This document shows positions 58,387 to 64,000 of a stretch of 64,000 nt of DNA, in pieces. The notes under the pieces are model-generated. The model worked only from the letters and a program-made list of their open reading frames with translations, had not been told where the DNA came from and made no database searches. Made by a program: the position numbers and the translations under genes. How positions within the stretch are numbered: position 1 is the first letter of the stretch; every line of letters starts with the position of its first letter. The stretch comes from Moraxella canis (GTDB lineage: Bacteria; Pseudomonadota; Gammaproteobacteria; Pseudomonadales; Moraxellaceae), in NCBI RefSeq assembly GCF_002014965.1, contig NZ_MUXT01000001.1:38127-102126 (forward strand), written 5' to 3'.

Positions 58387-58821
58387 TTATAAACGTTTTT
58401 GCTGATAAATACTGTGATAAAAATCCATCGCTGCTGTCACGCCCACTTGCTCAATCGGAATGATGGCAGTGGATGCGCCAAGTTTAATGGTCAAATACCG
58501 CTCATCAAGTGCAAAATCACCCACCTTATGCCACGCCCACTGTTTGGTTTTGCCATTCATGGTTTCACGGATGCCTATATTAGTGATTTCAATCACCGCA
58601 GGCTTGCACCAAAACGACAACAAGCCAACGATTAGCGCATACACCAATACAATGGTCGTAACAAATACACCCATCCCAATCCAAGGAAATCCCATTCCTT
58701 GATTGACCGACTGGAAACCCACAACAAACACACAGATGATTATCAGCATAACCATCCAATCAAATTTATAAGTAAAATATCGGTTAAGCTCTTTGACTGT
58801 CAAATGATATTCAAGTTTCAT
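58387..58821 (-). CDS. YcxB-like membrane protein with PH-like domain
   Basis: A 144-residue membrane protein. Two hydrophobic helices (about residues 25-40 and 48-70) are followed by a C-terminal half of beta strands resembling the YcxB-type PH-like domain, with EITNIGIRET and KTKQWAWHKVGD. AAGGAG stands 8 bases before the ATG. The function is unknown, and the family assignment is by layout. Confidence 0.6.
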   Translation of the reverse strand: MKLEYHLTVKELNRYFTYKFDWMVMLIIICVFVVGFQSVNQGMGFPWIGMGVFVTTIVLVYALIVGLLSFWCKPAVIEITNIGIRETMNGKTKQWAWHKVGDFALDERYLTIKLGASTAIIPIEQVGVTAAMDFYHSIYQQKRL

Positions 58822-58951
58822 GATACATCTCCTTTGATTTTATGCATCATACATTCACCTTATCAGCCAAGTCAAACTCTCGAACAATTCCATAAAATTT
58901 GTGTAACATCGCTACTTTTGGGTCATAAACCGCCAAAACTGTATCAACTTT

Positions 58952-58960
58952 TGTTATAAT
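58952..58960 (+). promoter_or_regulatory. Extended -10 promoter of purB
   Basis: TGTTATAAT, 38 bases before the purB ATG; no usable -35. Confidence 0.5.
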
Positions 58961-58988
58961 GACTCAAACCTTTTATTAATCACTTTAA

Positions 58989-60386
<1,398 letters not shown>

Positions 60387-60395
60387 ACAATCATT

Positions 60396-60432
60396 AAAAA
60401 ATCACCGCTGATCAATTCAGCGGTGATTTTTT
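60396..60432. terminator. Terminator of purB
   Basis: AAAAAATCACCGCTG (60396-60410) and CAGCGGTGATTTTTT (60418-60432) form a 15-bp stem with a 7-base loop, shared with the convergent gene at 60485. Confidence 0.93.
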
Positions 60433-60484
60433 AGCTGGCTTTTAATAACATTGGCGCGCTAACTGCTGCCAAAGAAGTAATTGG

Positions 60485-60700
60485 TTAGGCTTTTGGCGCC
60501 TTATTGGGACCGCCTGTCAGCTGACTCACTCTTTTGGTGACAACCAAAGCCACAGGCAGGCTTACGACCGCACCAACCACTGCCGCACCAATGATATGCA
60601 CACCTTTATCAAAACCAGTCACAAACGCAATAATCATCAATACACCGATAATCACCGTAAACGCAATTGTAAAAATTACACTAAATAATGGCATATTCAT
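60485..60700 (-). CDS. Small two-helix membrane protein
   Basis: A 71-residue inner-membrane protein with two hydrophobic helices (about residues 6-28 and 36-55) and a short polar tail, KRVSQLTGGPNKAPKA. It resembles short proteins often mislabelled CTP synthetase in databases; the function is unknown. GGGG stands 8 bases upstream of the ATG. Confidence 0.65.
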   Translation of the reverse strand: MNMPLFSVIFTIAFTVIIGVLMIIAFVTGFDKGVHIIGAAVVGAVVSLPVALVVTKRVSQLTGGPNKAPKA

Positions 60701-60862
60701 ATCAAAACCCCATAGTTATTGTGGAATACTATATTTATACACTTTTTTTGCACAAATGTTAAGCGATTTTTCAAAAATTTCTATGAAATTTTTATGACGC
60801 TTGGTTTTATGTACAAAAATTGCACCAAGCCTGCATAAATCACTTACATTTACCATCATTTA

Positions 60863-60871
60863 TGCTAAAAT
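60863..60871 (+). promoter_or_regulatory. Candidate extended -10 promoter of alaS
   Basis: TGCTAAAAT, 130 bases before the alaS ATG. The 300-base gap between 60700 and 61001 holds no gene; it carries this promoter and the start of the divergent small gene. Confidence 0.4.
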
Positions 60872-61000
60872 TAATCGTTTGCGGCGACTATGACGAGTAA
60901 TTTTTGACAAGCATTTTGTTTATCTAAGCCCACTTGGTTGCCCTATCAATTTAGCCCATAAATACAAAACACCCGCCGCCTTTGGTCAAGGATTTTTTAT

Positions 61001-63652
61001 ATGAAAACCATGCAGTTAAATGAAGTTCGTAAAGCATTCATTGACTTTTTTGTCTCAAAACAGCACACCCATGTGCATTCATCTAGCCTAATTCCCCATG
61101 ACGATCCGACACTGTTATTCACTAACGCAGGCATGAACCAGTTTAAAGACACCTTTTTAGGTCTTGAAAAAAGGGACTATGTCCGAGCGGTATCATCTCA
61201 AAAATGCGTGCGTGCCGGCGGTAAACACAATGACTTAGACAATGTGGGTTACACCGCGCGCCATCATACATTTTTTGAGATGTTGGGCAATTTTTCTTTT
61301 GGGGATTATTTTAAGGCAAGTGCCATCGCTTATGCTTGGGAGTTTTTGACTTCGGATGAATGGCTGGGCTTACCCAAAGACCGACTATACGTCACCGTTT
61401 ATCACACTGATGATGAAGCCTATGACATCTGGCGCAAAGACATCGGACTTGAGCCTGAGCGCATCATCCGCATCGGTGACAATAAAGGCGGCGCGTATCA
61501 GTCTGATAACTTTTGGATGATGGGCGATACAGGTCCTTGCGGTCCTTGCACAGAGATTTTTTATGATCATGGTGAGCACATCTGGGGCGGACTGCCAGGC
61601 ACGCCCGAAGAAGATGGCGACCGCTATATCGAGGTTTGGAACTGCGTTTTTATGCAGTTTAATCGCCAAAAAGATGGGACAATGGAGCCACTGCCAAAGC
61701 CATCGGTGGATACAGGCATGGGTCTTGAGCGCATCAGCGCCATCACCGGTAACCTGCATAGCAACTATGAATTGGGCATTTTTGTCAATTTAATGAACGC
61801 AGCTGCTGAGATTTTGGGCATCAATAATGATGGTCAAGCGTCGCTCAAAGTCATCGCTGATCACATTCGTGCGGTTTCATTCTTGATTGCAGATGGTGTC
61901 CGCCCAAGCAATGAAGGACGCGGCTATGTACTACGCCGTATCATTCGCCGTGCCGTCCGTCATGGTAATAAGCTGGGTGCTGATGGTGCCTTTTTCTATC
62001 ACATGGTGCCTGCATTGGCTGCCGAGATGGGTGAAGCTTATCCACAGCTGAACGAAAAACTAAACGAAATCCAAAGCGCCATCAAAAAAGAAGAAGAACA
62101 ATTTGCCAAGACACTGGCACAAGGTCTGCGCCTGCTTTCAGCTGAGCTTGACAAGCTTAGCGCCGGTGAGACGTTGGACGGTGAGACAGTATTTAAGCTT
62201 TACGATACTTATGGTTTTCCAACCGATTTGACTGCCGATATTGCCCGTGAGCGAGAGATTAGCATTGATGAGCATGGATTTGAGATCCATATGCAAGCTC
62301 AGCGTGAACGCGCCCGCGATGCAGGTAAATTTGACATTGATTACACCGCTGCGATTAAAGTTGATGCCCCAACTGAGTTTTTGGGTTATGAGTCACTGGC
62401 AGCACAAACCACCATTGTCGGCTTGTATCAAGAAGGTAAAGAAGTTGATCAACTCAGCGAAGGTGATCAAGGCGTCATCGTACTGTCTGCCACACCGTTT
62501 TATGCCGAAGGCGGCGGACAGGTTGGTGAAACAGGCGAAATCAGCACAGCATCAGGCGTCTTTGCTGTCGAAGATACCAAAAAATCAGGCAATGCCGTCA
62601 TTCATCATGGCACTGTGAAAATGGGTCAAATCTCCAATCACCAAGATGCCGCTGCACAAGTGATTGACGATGTACGCCGCGCCTCTGCCAAGAACCACTC
62701 TGCCACCCACTTGCTACATGCAGCACTGCGCACTGTATTAGGCGATGGCGTCGCCCAAAAAGGCTCTTTGGTGTCCAGTGAAGTGTTGCGTTTTGATTTT
62801 TCTTATGATGGCTCAATCAGCGCTGATGACTTGATCTTAGTTGAACGCTTGGTCAATGAGCAAATTCAAAAGAACACCGAAGTTAGCATTGAGCATATGG
62901 ACATCGATTCAGCCATGCAAAAAGGCGCTATGGCTTTGTTTGGTGAAAAGTACGGCGACACTGTGCGCGTACTGACCATGGGCGAAAATCAAGACCGCTC
63001 TGCATTTTCTATCGAGCTATGTGGTGGTCTACATGTCCACAGAACTGGCGATATCGGTCTGTTTAAGATCGTCTCAGAAGGCGGTATCGCCGCTGGTGTT
63101 CGCCGTATCGAAGCCTTGACAGGCATGGGTGCGCTTCGATATATCCAAAATGGCGAACGCACACTAAGCACTTTGGCAGGTAACCTAAAAGCCAAGCGAG
63201 ATGAGATATTACCGCGTATCACAAGTTTAAGTGATAAACAGCGCGATTTGGAAAAACAGCTTGAGCAGCTCAACCAAAAACTGGCAAGCCTAGAAGCCAA
63301 ATCATTGATGGATAAAGTTATCACCATTAATGATACTCAAGTTTTGGTTGCCAAGCTTCAAGGATTGGATGCCAAATCGCTGCGTTCACTGGCAGATGAT
63401 ATCAAATCAAAACTACACGATGGCATTGCCGTATTAGCCAGTGTCTCAAATGGCAAAGTCGCCCTGACAGCAAGTGTTGGCAAGGACTTGACCGCCAAAG
63501 TCAAGGCAGGCGATATCATCAAACAGCTTTGCCAAGACCTTGATGGCAAAGGCGGTGGCAAACCTGATTTCGCCCAAGGCGGCGCCAATGACGTTGATGG
63601 CACCGATAAAGCATTGGCATCTTTGCTAGATGATTTAAAGCACAAACTATAA
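61001..63652 (+). CDS. alaS: Alanyl-tRNA synthetase
   Basis: Class II synthetase that charges tRNA-Ala, 883 residues. The N-terminal catalytic core has [20 protein letters not shown] (motif region 1) and [17 protein letters not shown], the editing domain has the metal site HSATHLLH and [13 protein letters not shown], and a C-terminal C-Ala domain with a long coiled coil ([15 protein letters not shown]) and the [13 protein letters not shown] end closes the protein. An AAGGA site is 10 bases upstream of the ATG. A strong terminator separates it from the downstream mod gene. Confidence 0.98.
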   Translation: MKTMQLNEVRKAFIDFFVSKQHTHVHSSSLIPHDDPTLLFTNAGMNQFKDTFLGLEKRDYVRAVSSQKCVRAGGKHNDLDNVGYTARHHTFFEMLGNFSFGDYFKASAIAYAWEFLTSDEWLGLPKDRLYVTVYHTDDEAYDIWRKDIGLEPERIIRIGDNKGGAYQSDNFWMMGDTGPCGPCTEIFYDHGEHIWGGLPGTPEEDGDRYIEVWNCVFMQFNRQKDGTMEPLPKPSVDTGMGLERISAITGNLHSNYELGIFVNLMNAAAEILGINNDGQASLKVIADHIRAVSFLIADGVRPSNEGRGYVLRRIIRRAVRHGNKLGADGAFFYHMVPALAAEMGEAYPQLNEKLNEIQSAIKKEEEQFAKTLAQGLRLLSAELDKLSAGETLDGETVFKLYDTYGFPTDLTADIAREREISIDEHGFEIHMQAQRERARDAGKFDIDYTAAIKVDAPTEFLGYESLAAQTTIVGLYQEGKEVDQLSEGDQGVIVLSATPFYAEGGGQVGETGEISTASGVFAVEDTKKSGNAVIHHGTVKMGQISNHQDAAAQVIDDVRRASAKNHSATHLLHAALRTVLGDGVAQKGSLVSSEVLRFDFSYDGSISADDLILVERLVNEQIQKNTEVSIEHMDIDSAMQKGAMALFGEKYGDTVRVLTMGENQDRSAFSIELCGGLHVHRTGDIGLFKIVSEGGIAAGVRRIEALTGMGALRYIQNGERTLSTLAGNLKAKRDEILPRITSLSDKQRDLEKQLEQLNQKLASLEAKSLMDKVITINDTQVLVAKLQGLDAKSLRSLADDIKSKLHDGIAVLASVSNGKVALTASVGKDLTAKVKAGDIIKQLCQDLDGKGGGKPDFAQGGANDVDGTDKALASLLDDLKHKL

Positions 63653-63666
63653 CCACCTACCATTAA

Positions 63667-63696
63667 ATAAGGACGTGTCAGGCGTCCTTATTTTTA
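63667..63696 (+). terminator. Terminator of alaS
   Basis: ATAAGGACG (63667-63675) and CGTCCTTAT (63683-63691) form a 9-bp stem with a 7-base loop, followed by TTTT. Confidence 0.85.
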
Positions 63697-63714
63697 ACCA
63701 TTCAGGAATAACCT

Positions 63715-64000
63715 ATGTCAGACAATTCACTCACCAAAGGTAATTACACGCGCCATAGCAACAAAATCGGACTGTTCACCGCCAACGATGCGCGTACAGG
63801 ATTTTTGATGCATAACGATGACGTGGTGCTCAGCTTCCCATTCAAAGATACTGTGCTAGAAGCAGGCATGAGTAAAGAAGACACTGCACGCAACGAACGC
63901 TTTTTGCATTTAGAGGTGGACAGACAAGACATTGATGTACTTTTTGAACCAAAAGTATTGACAAATTATCAATATTTTTCACCAACCAACCAACCAACCA
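63715..64000 (+). CDS. mod: Type III restriction-modification methyltransferase (Mod), N-terminal part
   Basis: Only the first 95 codons are in the window. The N-terminal domain blocks VLSFPFKDTVLEAGMS, RNERFLHLEVDRQDID and LFEPKVLTNYQYF match the start of Mod proteins, the DNA adenine methyltransferase subunit of type III systems. The frame then runs into a tetranucleotide tract that encodes repeated Pro-Thr-Asn-Gln, exactly where modM of Moraxella catarrhalis carries its CAAC repeats. Change in repeat number would shift the frame and switch expression. The catalytic DPPY motif and the Res subunit lie beyond the edge. AGGA is 7 bases before the ATG. The terminator between alaS and this gene suggests its own promoter. 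Confidence 0.85.
   Translation, partial: MSDNSLTKGNYTRHSNKIGLFTANDARTGFLMHNDDVVLSFPFKDTVLEAGMSKEDTARNERFLHLEVDRQDIDVLFEPKVLTNYQYFSPTNQPT
63981..64000 (+). repeat. Tetranucleotide repeat (ACCA/CAAC unit) inside mod
   Basis: Five ACCA units run to the window edge, so the true number of units is larger or unknown. The tract lies in the coding frame of the mod gene, about codons 89-95, where a four-base unit gives a frameshift on each slip. Confidence 0.85.

Overview
The window looks like a chromosomal segment of a Moraxella-type gammaproteobacterium (Moraxellaceae). The reasons are the gene orders (prmA-fis-purH, ubiE-ubiJ-ubiB, phhA-phhB, a complete isc operon), a LolD with a single permease partner as known from Acinetobacter and relatives, and, at the right edge, a type III methyltransferase with a CAAC-type tetranucleotide tract like the modM gene described in Moraxella catarrhalis. 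Base composition is roughly mid-forties per cent GC by eye. The species cannot be fixed from the sequence alone. No rRNA, tRNA, CRISPR array, prophage or insertion sequence was seen.

Layout. 1-7.5 kb: GAPDH-family dehydrogenase (cut by the left edge), a Pif1/RecD-like helicase, glnS, the ppiB-lpxH pair, a YceI protein and oligoribonuclease. 7.6-19.7 kb: DUF2062 protein, metK behind a structured leader, DUF3144 protein, the LolD/LolC-E lipoprotein exporter, several conserved unknowns, a carboxylesterase, a YpfJ zinc peptidase, a DUF815 ATPase, RNase Z, a broken secreted-protein gene, an AlkB-like dioxygenase and Mn-SOD. 19.9-26.8 kb: ubiquinone genes ubiE-ubiJ-ubiB, apt, nadK and a Bax-inhibitor-1 family membrane protein. 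26.8-33.5 kb: a divergent stress cluster (hemerythrin and DUF896 genes against an HxlR regulator), a CcoI-type copper ATPase and PBP1B. 33.5-36.5 kb: the most unusual locus, an autotransporter whose passenger carries a class A acid phosphatase (PAP2) domain, preceded by what reads as a three-unit Pho box correctly spaced from a -10 element. 36.6-43.5 kb: prmA-fis, purH, phhA-phhB, ppiD and an HU gene. 44-50.5 kb: a membrane-anchored SCP2 protein and iscR-iscS-iscU-iscA-hscB-hscA-fdx. 50.6-64 kb: ygiQ, a putative lipoprotein gamma-glutamyltransferase, grxD, ispF, mnmA, purB, alaS and the phase-variable-type mod gene.

Most of the window is housekeeping: translation (glnS, alaS, mnmA, prmA), purine synthesis (purH, purB, apt), Fe-S assembly (isc), ubiquinone synthesis, envelope biogenesis (lpxH, lol, mrcB, ppiD) and oxidative or nitrosative defence (sodA, hemerythrin, AlkB, grxD). 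The accessory signals that merit attention are the putative PhoB-controlled surface phosphatase and the simple-sequence-repeat methyltransferase, which in related species controls a phasevarion. A recurring promoter style is a TGnTAwAAT extended -10 without a clear -35. Transcription units are mostly closed by strong hairpin terminators, several of them shared by convergent genes.
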